Origin: Ixodes scapularis
Lineage: Eukaryota > Arthropoda > Arachnida > Ixodida > Ixodidae
Assembly: GCF_016920785.2 (NCBI RefSeq)
Contig: NW_024609857.1
Location: forward strand, 129,387,094 to 129,451,093
DNA: 64,000 bases
Direction of reading: 5' to 3'
Under the pieces are notes generated by a model. It did not search any database. It was not told where the DNA came from and saw nothing but the letters and a program-made list of their open reading frames with translations. The position numbers and the translations under genes are program-made. Of the stretch, positions 54,424 to 64,000 are shown piece after piece; the first letter of the stretch is position 1, and each line of letters starts with the position of its first letter.

Positions 54424-54828
54424 CATTTTTTTTAAACTTTTTATTAGGCTTAAAGGGAGAAAAACAAAGAGGTAAGCCAAGGCGTATCCTTGACTGGCTC
54501 CTTTGTTGGGATGTGGGGAAGGGGAGAAAAGAATATGAGAGGAAGAGGAAAAGAAGAGAAAAAATTCACACACACTTTGGCACGATTGTGATAACACAGA
54601 TTGCGTAGCTGAGCTGCTAGTGGTAACTGTGTTCAATTGTCTCTGTATAAGAGTCCTCCGTAATCGTAGACACCAACGCAGACACAATCACAGTCACGGT
54701 CACGAATAGTTTGTCACACACGTGGTCACATTCTAAGACAAAGAAAGTTCGGACGGAGAATGGTAGTCGTGCATTGGTTGGTACTTTTTCAATTAAATAT
54801 AGAACGCATTTAAAACAAATATTCAACA

Positions 54829-55850
54829 CTAAAGTCTCTCCACCAAGCCTGTACTCTCCAAAAAGATGGGAAACATTTTCACAGCCTTTCGTTGTTCGCC
54901 TGGCGACAGCCAGTGGCCTAGTATTTGAGATATGTTTATATTGGCGGTCGGAGTACCTGGTAGGGACATGAGAAGATTAGCACGTTCTGTGTTGTAAAGC
55001 GGGCATTCGGATATGATATGTTTAACATCTTCAGGTTTTCCACATGCACTGCAGTTGGGGCTAGATATAATCCCAAATTTGAACTTGCGGCCATTTGTGT
55101 AGGCCGCGTTGATTCTTAGCCGATGTAGTAGCGTTTCTAGTTTCCTTGGAAGGCCTTTCGGAAGGAAGTTTCGTAAACAGGGGTCAATGTGGTAGGAGTA
55201 AGCATGATGATTTTCAGGCGATGTCCAAGTCCGAAGAAAGTGATCCTTACCTAGTGTATAAACAAGCTGGCGACAGTCTGCTTTTGTAAAAGGTATATCT
55301 TCACCAAACTCCATGTCGTGTCCGCGTGTGGCAGCAGCATCTGCTGCTTCATTTCCAGGGAGGCCGCAGTGTCCCGGTATCCATTGAAATGCAATGTGCT
55401 GCCCATTGCCTATCGCTGTCGCATGGAGATATAAAAGTTCAGAAATTAACGATTGATTTGTTGTTTTGTAGAGAGGGTTTTTTAAGCATTGCAGTGCAGC
55501 TTGCGAGTCTGAAAGTACGACCCATTTTTGTTGGAGATTAGAAGCCGAGATGTGTTGAAGTGACTTTTTAAGGCCATGGAGTTCGGCTGCAGTGGATGAC
55601 ACTTTCCGTAAAAGTCTGAAAGACTCAACGATTTGCAGAGACGTGATATGAATTCCTGAAGATGAAGAAGCATCAGTTGTTGATCCATCTGTTGATATAT
55701 GTATAAAGTTTGTGCACCTTGAATGTATATGTGATAGTGCACATTGCAGCAGGACAGTTTTAGATTGTGTGGTTTTGTTTGTAATGCCGTCTACACGCAG
55801 CGAAACATTCGGTGAAGGTAAAATGGGCAATCGGGAGGCTCAGGGTAAGC
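54829..55850 (-). pseudogene. LINE-B ORF2, RNase H and C-terminal finger
   Basis: The frame 55830-54829 holds RNase H: S-T-D-G-S near 55680, A-E-L-H near 55595, S-D-S-Q-A-A near 55505, and G-N-E-A-A-D near 55350, i.e. the D-E-D-D type residues. A C-terminal finger C-S-A-C-G-K-x7-I-S-E-C lies near 55030. RNase H would remove template RNA during cDNA synthesis. The frame is offset from the reverse transcriptase by a frameshift at about 55791-55850. Confidence 0.8.
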
Positions 55851-57770
55851 GGCAGCTTGCGGGATATTACGTTGTAGCTGTGCAATATTTTCGGAGACGT
55901 CTGAAAGCCTTTGTTGTACGTTCATTAGGTGATGATGATGATGTTGAGTTTTGTATCTAAGGTAAATGCGGAGAATTTCTTGAATGCGCATGATGTTAAG
56001 TGGAAGTTGGCGGGCTTCGGCAAGTGTTGCTAATGTGGATGAATCTGGAGGCAATCCAAGACATATCCTTAGCGATTTATTCTGTCCTGCCTGAAGGTTC
56101 GACATGTTTCTTGTGCATGAATTTAGCACGGCTAACGAATACCGCAACAAGCCATTTACGAGGGAATTTTGTACTCTGAGCATGGAGTATGTTGATTTGC
56201 CCCAAGATTTACCAGTCAGGCAGCGGAGAACGTGATTTGCTGAGTCTATCTTTTTCCTCAACGTCTTAATATGAGGGGTCCATGTAAGGTTTCGGTCAAC
56301 AATAAATCCCAAAAACTTATGCTGTGAAGCGTAAGGGATCGTTCTTCCTGCCAAAAGTAAGGGAAATCTTTTCATTGACATGCGTGTGAATGCCCTTGCA
56401 ATAGTTTTTTCTGGTGAGAGGCTGAGTCCGCGTGAATTTAGGAAGTTGCTAATTATTCGAAGTGTGTGTTGAAGCTTCCTCTGAGAAATGAAGCGATTTT
56501 GAATGGTGGTCCATATGCAGACGTCATCTGCATAAAATGTAATTTTTCCTCCCTCAGGGAGGTTCCGTACAGGAGATATTAGACACAAGTTGAAGAGTGT
56601 CGGGCTGAGGACACCACCTTGCGGGACACCCCTATTAACTGTACGAGGAGAGGTGCGACCCTCCATTGTTTCCATGAAGACGGTCCTATTATTAAGGTAA
56701 TCTTCGATCCACGAGTAAATTCGACCACCAATTCCATGTTCAGTTAAGGCTGTTAATATTGCAGCGTGTTCAACAGAATCAAAGGCCTTACGAATATCTA
56801 GAAAAATGGCTATTGTTGTCTTCCTCTCCAATATCCCGTGTTCCACGCAGGTAATGAGGTCAATCACATTGTCTATTGCTGACCGCCCGGATCGAAATCC
56901 GGACATTGCCTCGGGGTATATGTTGTTATTCTCTAGGTACCAGCTTAGCCTTGTGAGAATCATCTTTTCCATAACTTTTCCAATACAGCTTGTGAGAGCG
57001 ATTGGCCTATATGATCCTAAATGAAATTGGGAATGCCCCGGTTTTAGAATAGGTATGATTTTAGCCCTTTTCCATTCCGTGGGAACGGAGCCATTTGTAA
57101 ATGATGAGTTGAATGCTTCAAGTAGTCTACGTCGTGGATTGTCTTTTAACCTACTGAGAGCGGCATATGTCACTCCATCATGACCAGGGGAGGACTTTTT
57201 TTTTGTACTTTGTAAAGCACTGTCGAGTTCACTCAGCGTTAAAGCGAAATCTAGTCTGCGGTCGAATGAGGTAGGAGTTGTCGGTTGCTTTATTGTATAC
57301 GAAGCTCTGCTGTCTGAAATCAGTTCGCAGTATGACTCGGCAACTTCAAGTTCGGTTGAATGTTCTGTGGGAGCAATAGCCCTGAAAGGATAGCGTTGGA
57401 GGTGTGTTTTGCGCCTGATGCCGCGAACTATCTGCCACATTTTTGCTAGGCTATTTTTGGCGTCTAAGGACACACACAGTTCTCGCCGTGATTTCCGTGC
57501 GAGGGCATCCAAATACCGTCTTACTTTTTTTTGCGCTCTCCTCCCAGCTCGGCGATCTTCCAGAGTTCTTGTTCGTGTCGCTTTCCTTTCTGCTCTTCGC
57601 CTAATTGCACGCAATCTCTCATACTCTGCATCTATTTCGTTTCTGTTAATCGGCATTTTTGTTCTTATTGTACACTTTGCCAGGCAGTCCTTTATTATTG
57701 GTCCTAGTTCTTCTTCCAAGGTAGTAGCAGTAATGGACTGATTTACAAGTATAGAAAATTTTTCCTAGTT
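55791..57770 (-). pseudogene. LINE-B ORF2, reverse transcriptase
   Basis: The frame 57719-55791 (642 codons) starts with a basic linker (E-R-K-A-T-R-T-R), then Y-R-P-I-A-L-T-S-C near 56990, F-L-D-I-R-K-A-F-D near 56790, G-V-P-Q-G-G-V-L-S near 56610 and the catalytic F-Y-A-D-D near 56530. Thumb motifs such as F-L-G-F-I-V-D follow. Upstream the frame can be followed to about 57770 through one TAG. It is joined to the endonuclease by a frameshift near 57775. Confidence 0.85.
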
Positions 57771-57778
57771 TGTGGCAA

Positions 57779-58504
57779 TCAAAGTATGAGTCTTTTACGC
57801 ATAGTAAAATCTTTACAAAATGTTCGGAGGGGCATGTGGTCGCTGCCTCTACTCTCGAGGTCAGTGGTCCAGCGAAAATTATAATATTGGTCTGCGGATA
57901 CAAAAGTTAAATCTAATGCACTACTACTATTACCTCTATGAAAAGTTGCGCTGCCATCATTTAGGAGACAGAGATTAAATTTTTCAATAATACTCAGCAG
58001 GGCAGATCCACGTGTATCTGTGTACCTGCCACCCCAAAGTTCATGGTGAGCATTAAAATCGCCACATAATACATGAGGCGAGGGTGTAGTCTCTAATAGA
58101 GTTTCAAGACGTCTAATATCAAATTTAACTTGTGGCTGAATGTATGCTGATATTAACGTGAATGTTTTTGATTTGTTGCGTACTGTCACGCATGCATATT
58201 CATTTGTTTCATGTGAGGGGACCTGATGTTCATTGGAAACGAGATCATTTCGCACAGCTATTAAAGCTCGACTAACTCCGTTTTTCCGCGCTGATGTGCT
58301 GTATGAATATCCCGAAAGTCTCAGTTTGGTAACATCTTCTATTCCTGCCTCCGATATTGCTAATAGTGGAAAAGTGTGGGTCCGTACAAGTTGTTTGAAG
58401 CCTGACATTTTTGAGCGAAGGCCATTTGCATTCCATTGAAAGACAGTTGTTTGATTTAGAATATCACAGAATGGTTCATTTATTTGAACCAAGCGTGGAG
58501 GCAA
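57779..58504 (-). pseudogene. LINE-B ORF2, AP-like endonuclease
   Basis: A 241-codon frame with the endonuclease signatures Q-W-N-A-N-G-L near 58435, C-G-D-F-N-A-H near 58055 and S-D-H-M-P-L near 57830. The enzyme nicks chromosomal DNA to prime reverse transcription. No ATG precedes the domain in frame: the frame opens only after an upstream stop and overlaps the end of ORF1 by 25 nt, so ORF2 would need a non-AUG start or coupled reinitiation. The frame ends prematurely at 57779. Confidence 0.8.
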
Positions 58505-59937
58505 GGTTGAATGTAATTAATTAGGCTGAGTATTATAGGAGCCCATGTGTAGTTGCCTTGTCTTAGAAAGCTCCGCACAAAATCGAAAGCCATCGTTACG
58601 GCTGATTCGCAAAGGTATTTGTTGTTTTGTATGGGAGTTTCATGGCGGGGCACATTTTTGTGGGGAGACACACGAGCGTGACCACTTGGATCAGTGTCAG
58701 TGTACTTACTGGTTACTGATCTCGGCTCCGTTTGTGCAATGTCAGCATCTATCGACCTGGATTCTGCTCCACCCGGCGCGATATTTTTACGCGAGCTCTT
58801 TGGAGGCTCGGCTGTTAAGATATCCTTATAGGATTTTTTGGATGTGACATGTACATGATGAGGTGTTTCCACGATCTCTTCATTCACGCGCACAATTTCA
58901 GGCCAGACCTCTGTAGAGGGATGATCTTTCCTCTTTGTGACAATAGCGTCCTTTGGAGCAACTGTGTCTGTAGCGAAGCCTCTTTTACGCAGCTCAGCTT
59001 TCTTTTGCTGTTCAATTCGTATGGGACAGGTAGGGTCGAGTGCGTCATGTTGCTTTCCGCAATTGATGCATTTTGGGTTTGTGGCATTACATTTTGAACT
59101 GCTATGCCCTCCTCCGCATCGGGAACAAGTCTCGCCCTTTTCACAGGTCACGCCCTTGTGGCCATAACGGCCGCAGTTTTTGCATTGCAAAGGACGTTCT
59201 TCGAATTGTGAGACCTGGTATCGCACTCGAAGGAGGACCACATATAGGGGCAAGAAAACCGAGTCGAATGTTATTTTGACTACTGTAGTGTCCCTCAGTC
59301 TTCTTTCATGAACTACTGGTAGATCAGAAGATAGATGTGTTTGAATGTCTGAGTCAGTGACGTCCTCCTCTACGCCTCGAATCACCCCAACCGCTGCAGA
59401 TCGAGGACCTGGCTCGTATGCCTTGACGCCCACCCCGCAAAGCGCAGTGAGATTAAGCAGTGTCTTTGTGGCAAGGGAGTTTCGCGTATCCACAGCAATA
59501 AGGTTGAGACGCTTGTTTGGACGTACCATGAGAATGCATTCTGAACAGTGTAGTTCGAGGAGGTCGGACACCTTCTTCATGTTCAACTTCATCAGGGATT
59601 CCCGTGGGTTGATTGGGGTGAATATCACAGTGAGGCCCCGGGGGTGATCTGGTGGCTGGACGTCCGTTTTCAAGACGACACTGTCACTGGAGTGGCGCCG
59701 CTTCTTGCACGTGACTGTAGTATATTCTGCGCTCGCTTCGTCGGTCTCGAGCTCCATGTCCTGCTTTGAAGAAGCTGGTTGGGTTTGTAGTGGGTCAGGC
59801 CGTGTGAGGGCGATGGGAGATGACGGCTCCAGTGGTGTTGGAGTTACCAGAAGCTCCGGGTTCGGTAGGGACGGGTAAGGGTGGTCATCACATACATTCG
59901 GAAGAATGTTTTCGGCTTCGTGAGCAGTAGCATTCAT
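58480..59937 (-). CDS. LINE-B ORF1, Gag-like protein with zinc knuckles
   Basis: 485 codons from ATG 59937 (M-N-A-T-A-H-E); the frame is open to 60072 but without an earlier ATG. Three knuckles appear in order near residues 268-325: C-x2-C-x3-G-H-x4-C, C-x2-C-x3-H-x4-C and C-I-N-C-x3-H-x5-C. An E-Q-Q-K-K-A-E-L-R helix follows. The N-terminal third is Pro-rich and acidic. It should coat the element RNA. The frame is uninterrupted, unlike ORF2, and overlaps the ORF2 frame by 25 nt. Confidence 0.75.
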   Translation of the reverse strand: MNATAHEAENILPNVCDDHPYPSLPNPELLVTPTPLEPSSPIALTRPDPLQTQPASSKQDMELETDEASAEYTTVTCKKRRHSSDSVVLKTDVQPPDHPRGLTVIFTPINPRESLMKLNMKKVSDLLELHCSECILMVRPNKRLNLIAVDTRNSLATKTLLNLTALCGVGVKAYEPGPRSAAVGVIRGVEEDVTDSDIQTHLSSDLPVVHERRLRDTTVVKITFDSVFLPLYVVLLRVRYQVSQFEERPLQCKNCGRYGHKGVTCEKGETCSRCGGGHSSSKCNATNPKCINCGKQHDALDPTCPIRIEQQKKAELRKRGFATDTVAPKDAIVTKRKDHPSTEVWPEIVRVNEEIVETPHHVHVTSKKSYKDILTAEPPKSSRKNIAPGGAESRSIDADIAQTEPRSVTSKYTDTDPSGHARVSPHKNVPRHETPIQNNKYLCESAVTMAFDFVRSFLRQGNYTWAPIILSLINYIQPCLHAWFK

Positions 59938-60090
59938 ACCGCCTGTTCTCCCGGCGCTCTTCCTTGACGCCGGAGCAAGTTGGAAAGCTTCAATAGATTC
60001 TTGCTGTTTGAGATGAAATGTGATACAAAATATCTCAAAAGGCACAAAAATATGTGACCTGTTCTGGAGCACTTTTCGTCGTCGTTTTTC

Positions 60091-60790
60091 GGGGCTATTT
60101 AAAAGAGAAGCAGCTTCTTTCTTTTCTTCTGTGGTGAATGTAGGGCAGTATCTTCGTTTTTTTACGGTGGTTAGTTTTCGAACCAGCTGCAGTACCTTCG
60201 TTTTCTTCGAAGTTGGTTATTTACAAACGAGGATCAGCATCTTCGTTTTCCTCTATGGTAGGGGCCTGCTTCTTTGGTGTCTTCTCTAAGTGTCGTAGTG
60301 CACTGACGTATGCTGAGGGCAAGGTGCCGGAGGATCGATTAATATTTCCTGGTGTGGTCTGTATGCGCCATGACTCAATAAAGAGCCGTTGCCGCCAGTT
60401 GGTTTCTACATCCAGGATTCGGGTATTTTCAAACTCGATGCGGTGGTCATTCTCCTCGCAGTGTTCCGCAACAGCGCTACGCTCTCGATCAAAGTTCCGT
60501 ACGTCATTCTTATGTTGGCGGACTCTTTCCTTGAGGTTTTTTGTTTCGCCGACGTATGAAGCGGAACACTCAGCACAGGGAATCTGGTACACAATGCCTT
60601 GTGCTTTTTTTCTCGCTGGACGGTCTTTCGGACGAGGCATTAGGCGCCCAAGTGTCGAAACAGGTTTGTGAGCCACCTGAATACCTTCTTTGGCCAGCGT
60701 ACGAGCCAGAGTTTCGCTAGTTCCCTTTATATAAGGTACACAGACGCGGATGTTAGGGCGGGACTGCGTGCTGTCCTAGGGTGCTCAAGA
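60091..60790 (-). mobile_element. inverted, 5'-truncated PLE copy (GIY-YIG part)
   Basis: Minus-strand sequence equivalent to 62868-63575 of the direct copy. It begins abruptly at GGTCGCAGTCTTGAGCACC (60790) inside the coding region, runs through the GIY-YIG domain, and into the pLTR (GAAAACGAAG repeats at 60120-60260). It is joined tail-first to the A-run and pLTR start of the direct copy at about 60791-60815. LINE-B cuts it at 60091. Confidence 0.85.
60221..60676 (-). pseudogene. PLE GIY-YIG endonuclease domain, inverted copy
   Basis: An open frame of about 150 codons equals the C-terminus of the PLE protein: G-I-V-Y-Q-I-P-C-A-x-C, then S-Y-V-G-E-T-K-N-L-K-E-R-V-R-Q-H, the GIY-YIG nuclease core with its catalytic Arg, followed by A-E-H and the late I-E-S-W-R-I-Q. 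The frame continues 32 residues beyond the point where the direct copy stops, ending D-A-D-P-R-L at 60221. This copy therefore preserves the C-terminus, but lacks the reverse transcriptase and is only a fragment. Confidence 0.85.
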
Positions 60791-60884
60791 CTGCGACCAA
60801 AAAAAAAAAAAAAAAAACGAAGATACTGGCCTACATTTACCGCAGAAGAAAAGAAAGAAGCTGCTTCTCTTTTAAATAGCCCCC

Positions 60885-60913
60885 CTGAAGAAGGTGCCGA
60901 GCCGGCACCGAAA
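60885..60913 (+). ncRNA. hammerhead-ribozyme-like core, copy 2
   Basis: CTGAAGA at 60885-60891, extra A, stem GGTGCCG (60893-60899) with CGGCACC (60903-60909), loop AGC, then GAAA (60910-60913). Lies in the upstream pLTR of the direct PLE copy. Confidence 0.5.
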
Positions 60914-61004
60914 CGTTGGGACCTTACGATTTTTTAGGGATTGGTTGGCGTTTGCCCTTTATTCATTTATAACATTTAACCCAACCAGGCAGACGTCGGT
61001 CGAA

Positions 61005-63349
61005 ATGTTCACCTTCAAGTCTATACGCCTTGACTTCGGAGAGAAAGCAGCACAGCTAGCGAAGTGGTATGTAAACGTTGCCCGCAGTATCTCTACGTTC
61101 AGGACTCACCTCGATTTTACGAAAGCCTGTCGAGATGCGCACATAGTTCCACACAGCCTTCTTCTCAAGCGCCTCGTCCATACACCTGAAGGACATAAGA
61201 TACTCGACCAGGCAGAGCACCGTCTGGTTAAAGCGCGTATTCACGACTGTCAAACAACACTCAAGAAGAAAGAGCTACACTTGTTGTTCATTCGTCGGCA
61301 GGTTGAACACCACATCCCAGATATCTTCCCATCCCTTCAGTCTTTCACCGAAAACATCGCTTCTACTTCTGCACAAAAACGACGGGATTCTCAGAAGGAG
61401 AAGCTCTTGAAGCTGAAAAAGAAACGCGAAGCAAGATACGGCTCCGATACTACCAGGTTCGTCACAAATCTCTCCTCAAGGGAACTCTCTTTGGTCGAGA
61501 CTGCTGTTTTGGCAAAAGGCCACGGCTTTAACGTGACCACGACAAAGCCGCCCATACCAAAGATTGTCGCCACAATAGAAGACGGCATCACGCAATTGAA
61601 CTCAAGCGCCCAGGAACGGGTCCGACAGAACACGGTCAGCATTCTGTCGAAAATGCCTTTGCGTCAACAATACAACATATCAAGAGAAGAGTCGACAGCA
61701 CTTCGGCAGCTAAGAGATGACACACAAATTGTGCTTTTACCGGCGGACAAGGGTAACTCGACGGTCGTCCTAGATCGGGAAGACTACCAACAAAAGGTGA
61801 AGGATCTTCTGGACAGCTCGGCTTATCAGAAACTCAAAAAGGACCCAACCACACAAGTTCAGACAAATCTGAATAAACTTCTGGCGGGAATTTTCAAAAA
61901 ACATCCAGAATCAAAGAACCTTTACCTACGGCTCATATGCCGAAATGGTTCTGCTCCTGGATTCTATGGACTCCCTAAGATCCACAAGCCAAATGTTCCC
62001 CTCCGGCCTATCGTGGATTTTACAACGTCACCGCTTCGGGCGCTATCCAACTACCTCCATCGCACCCTTTCCCCTCTCGTCGGAAGTACGCCAACTAACG
62101 TACGAAACGCCGGTCATTTCGTGGAGCTCGTTTCAGAACTCAAGGTCACCACCGAGGACAGTCTAGTGTCATTCGATGTAATTTCACTGTTCACAAGCGT
62201 TCCAGTGCCCCTGGCTGTAGCCACAGCCTGGAAGGCTCTCGAAAAGGAGAAAGACCTGAACGAGAGAACCTGCCTTAGCGTGGATGAAATATGCTGCCTC
62301 CTTGAATTCTGCCTTCACTGCACCTACTTCAGATTCCAAGGAGAGTTCTTCAGCCAGACCAGCGGAACCGCAATGGGAGCTTCTATTTCGGTTACTACGG
62401 CAAACCTGACGATGGAAGCAATCGAACAGAGGGCGCTGCACTCATTTCCGGCTAGCCCCAAAGTGTTCCTACGGTACGTCGATGATTGCTTTTGTATCCT
62501 AAAAATATCAGAGGTGGACAACTTTTTAGCACACCTCAACTCCATCGATCCGGCCATCCAGTTTACATTAGAGCTTGAAAAAAAAACGGCACCTTGCCGT
62601 TTCTGGACGTGCTTGTCAAGCGAGTAGGTGAAAGCATGGAGTTCACTGTATACAGGAAGCCGACCCACACTGGACGTTACCTTCGGTTTGACTCATACCA
62701 CCCTTCGAGTCACAAGGCGTCGATGGTTGCGACCCTGTTGTCCAGAGCTCGGAACATCTGCTCCTCAAAGAAAGATAAAGAAAGTGAAGAACAGGCTGTC
62801 ATCGCCGACCTCAAAAAGAATGGCTCCACCAACAGCTTCATCAGCCGTGTTGCCCGTCGTCTTGGTCGCAGTCTTGAGCACCCACAGGATAGCACGCAGT
62901 CCCGCCCTAACATCCGCGTCTGTGTACCTTATATAAAGGGAACTAGCGAAACTCTGGCTCGTACGCTGGCCAAAGAAGGTGTTCAGGTGGCTCACAAACC
63001 TGTTTCGACACTTGGGCGCCTAATGCCTCGTCCGAAAGACCGTCCAGCGAGAGAAAAAGCACAAGGCATTGTGTACCAGATTCCCTGTGCTGAGTGTTCC
63101 GCTTCATACGTCGGCGAAACAAAGAACCTCAAGGAAAGAGTCCGCCAACATAAGAATGACGTACGGAAATTTGATCGAGAGCGTAGCGCTGTTGCGGAAC
63201 ACTGCGAGGACAATGACCACCGCATCGACTTTGAAAATACCCGAATCCTGGATGTAGAAACCAACTGGCGGCAACGGCTCTTTATTGAGTCATGGCGCAT
63301 ACAGACCACACCAGGAAATATTAATCGATGCTCCGGCATCTTGCCCTAA
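61005..63349 (+). pseudogene. PLE reverse transcriptase-GIY-YIG endonuclease
   Basis: About 780 residues from ATG 61005. The N-terminal part is coiled and basic. The reverse transcriptase carries P-A-D-K-G-N-S-T near residue 245, F-Y-G-L-P-K-I-H-K near 320, S-G-T-A-M-G near 452 and catalytic Y-V-D-D near 490, a PLE pattern close to telomerase-type palms. The GIY-YIG nuclease follows from about residue 686 (G-I-V-Y, Y-V-G-E-T). Two lesions: an A9 run at 62578-62586 shifts the frame (eight A would restore L-E-K-N-G-T-L-P-F-L-D), and TAA at 63347-63349 replaces the TCA Ser codon seen in the inverted copy, cutting off 32 residues. The enzyme would nick the target and copy element RNA. Confidence 0.9.
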
Positions 63350-63576
63350 GCATACGTCAGTGCACTACGACACTTAGAGAAGACACCAAAATAAAACAGG
63401 CCCCTACCATAGAGGAAAACGAAGATGCTGATCCTCGTTTGTAAATAACCAACTTCGAAGAAAACGAAGGTACTGCACCTGGTTTGAAAACTAACCACCG
63501 TAAAAAAACGAAGACACTGCCCTACATTCACCGCAGAAGAAAAGAAAGAAGCTGCTTCTCTTTTAAATAGCCCCCC

Positions 63577-63605
63577 CTGAAGAAGGTGCCGAGACGGCAC
63601 CGAAA
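63577..63605 (+). ncRNA. hammerhead-ribozyme-like core, copy 3
   Basis: CTGAAGA, extra A, GGTGCCG (63585-63591), loop AGA, CGGCACC (63595-63601), GAAA (63602-63605), in the downstream pLTR. Stem II is intact and only the loop differs from the other two copies. Confidence 0.5.
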
Positions 63606-63712
63606 CGTTGGGACCCTACGATTTTTTTGGGATTGGTTGGCGTTTGCCCTTTATTCATTTATAACATTTAACCCAACCAGGCAGATGTCTGCCGAAATGC
63701 CCACCTTCAAGT

Positions 63713-63727
63713 CTAATTGGACTTTAT
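63713..63727. repeat. target duplication of the PLE compound, right
   Basis: CTAATTGGACTTTAT, matching CTAATAGGACTTTAT at 54319-54333 with one difference. It follows directly on the pLTR end TTCAAGT. Confidence 0.7.
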
Positions 63728-64000
63728 CTGGTCTATCGCGTCGAAGCGTTCACCGTGCTGTGTGTCCTTATATATATAGACCCTTTTGCTGTTTACAAAC
63801 ATGAACAGCCGCTTGCGTCCCAAGCTACTGCCGGTCGCCCCATATTACAAGCTTGCTTATGTCACTGGAAAGCACTGAAAGGAACGCAACAAAAAAGTTG
63901 AGTTTCTTGATGGCTGCGTGTGATTAGGATAGGAACTTTTATCTTTTTGCTTAGGGGTGTCTATTGGTGATGGCGATCGACAGTTTGACGATGTTTAGTG
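63728..64000. other. unassigned DNA
   Basis: Right flank of the PLE compound. TATATATAGACCC near 63771 and short frames only; no gene seen. Confidence 0.3.

Larger units (their letters stand above)
54424..60090 (-). mobile_element. near full-length I-group LINE (LINE-B), nested in a PLE
   Basis: A 5.67-kb non-LTR element on the minus strand: very short 5' region, Gag ORF1 (59937-58480), then ORF2 endonuclease, reverse transcriptase and RNase H (58504-54829), then a ~400-bp 3' untranslated region ending in AATAAAAAGTTTAAAAAAAA. It interrupts the inverted PLE copy: PLE sequence resumes at 60091 and 54423, with GGGGC on both sides (60091-60095 and 54419-54423) as a likely short target duplication inside a C-run. 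Gag and domain order resemble LINE-A, but the sequences differ clearly. Confidence 0.85.
60791..63712 (+). mobile_element. direct, nearly complete Penelope-like element
   Basis: Two pLTR segments (about 60800-61024 and 63487-63712) flank one protein-coding region. Shared pLTR blocks include CGAAGA-ACTG, ACCGCAGAAGAAAAGAAAGAAG, the hammerhead-like core and GGTTGGCGTTTGCCCTTTATTC. The protein joins a PLE-type reverse transcriptase to a C-terminal GIY-YIG endonuclease, the canonical Penelope/Poseidon layout. An A19 run (60799-60817) marks the join with the inverted copy. Confidence 0.9.

Noticed and set aside
62578..62586. Programmed frameshifting in the PLE
   Set aside because: No slippery heptamer plus structure evident; a simple indel or sequencing error in A9 is more likely. 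Kept only as a low-interest check.

Overview
This is a transposon-dominated stretch of an animal nuclear genome, most likely a hard tick (Ixodidae). Evidence: canonical eukaryotic tRNA-Ala with an internal promoter, no bacterial-style operons, dense nesting of non-LTR retrotransposons, a Penelope-like element (PLE) and many short inverted-repeat elements, and LINE Gag/RT proteins of a type I associate with tick genomes. The tick assignment is inference from family resemblance, not a database match. I found no intact host protein-coding gene. The only intact gene I can support is one tRNA-Ala(AGC).

Layout. 1-4.4 kb: copy 1 of a roughly 1.3-kb repeat (called X here), split by a hAT-like element. 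4.4-8.9 kb: mostly unassigned DNA with a 172-bp MITE, an element with long inverted repeats, tRNA-Ala(AGC) and a CA-rich microsatellite. 8.9-13.2 kb: copy 2 of X, inverted relative to copy 1 and split by a 2,991-bp DNA transposon (9230-12220). That transposon has an exact 8-bp target duplication, inverted 15-bp tandem arrays near its ends, a THAP-domain exon on + and, on -, a decayed gene that resembles the N-terminus of YqaJ/SWIM-associated tick proteins. A 518-bp hAT MITE sits inside it. The intact site in X copy 1 (4059-4066) is an empty-site control inside the same window. 13.4-19.2 kb: an almost full-length, recently dead I-group LINE (- strand). 19.7-30.8 kb: several MITE families, fold-back palindromes and unassigned DNA. 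31.4-33.1 kb: a second tRNA-Ala gene cut by a 5'-truncated Tx1/L1-like LINE with an 18-bp target duplication. 33-40 kb: AT-rich, mostly unassigned. 40.3-41.0 and 48.6-51.0 kb: TTAA-flanked elements, two of them sharing one TTAA. 42.5-43.2 kb: a CR1/L2-like LINE tail. 44.1-46.3 kb: short tandem arrays and a 191-bp tandem duplication. 51.9-52.3 kb: a 101-bp minisatellite with a palindromic core.

54.3-63.7 kb is one compound insertion. A 5'-truncated, inverted PLE copy is joined to a nearly complete direct PLE copy, and the whole is bracketed by a roughly 15-bp target duplication. A second full-length I-group LINE (54424-60090) later landed in the inverted PLE copy, directly beside a hammerhead-ribozyme-like motif. 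That motif recurs in all three PLE terminal segments.

The most unusual items are (1) the 2,991-bp element with minisatellite-like inverted ends and convergent THAP and YqaJ-like gene remnants, (2) the tRNA-Ala gene split by a LINE, and (3) the inverted/direct PLE compound with hammerhead-like cores. Everything was read by eye; no alignment or folding program was run.
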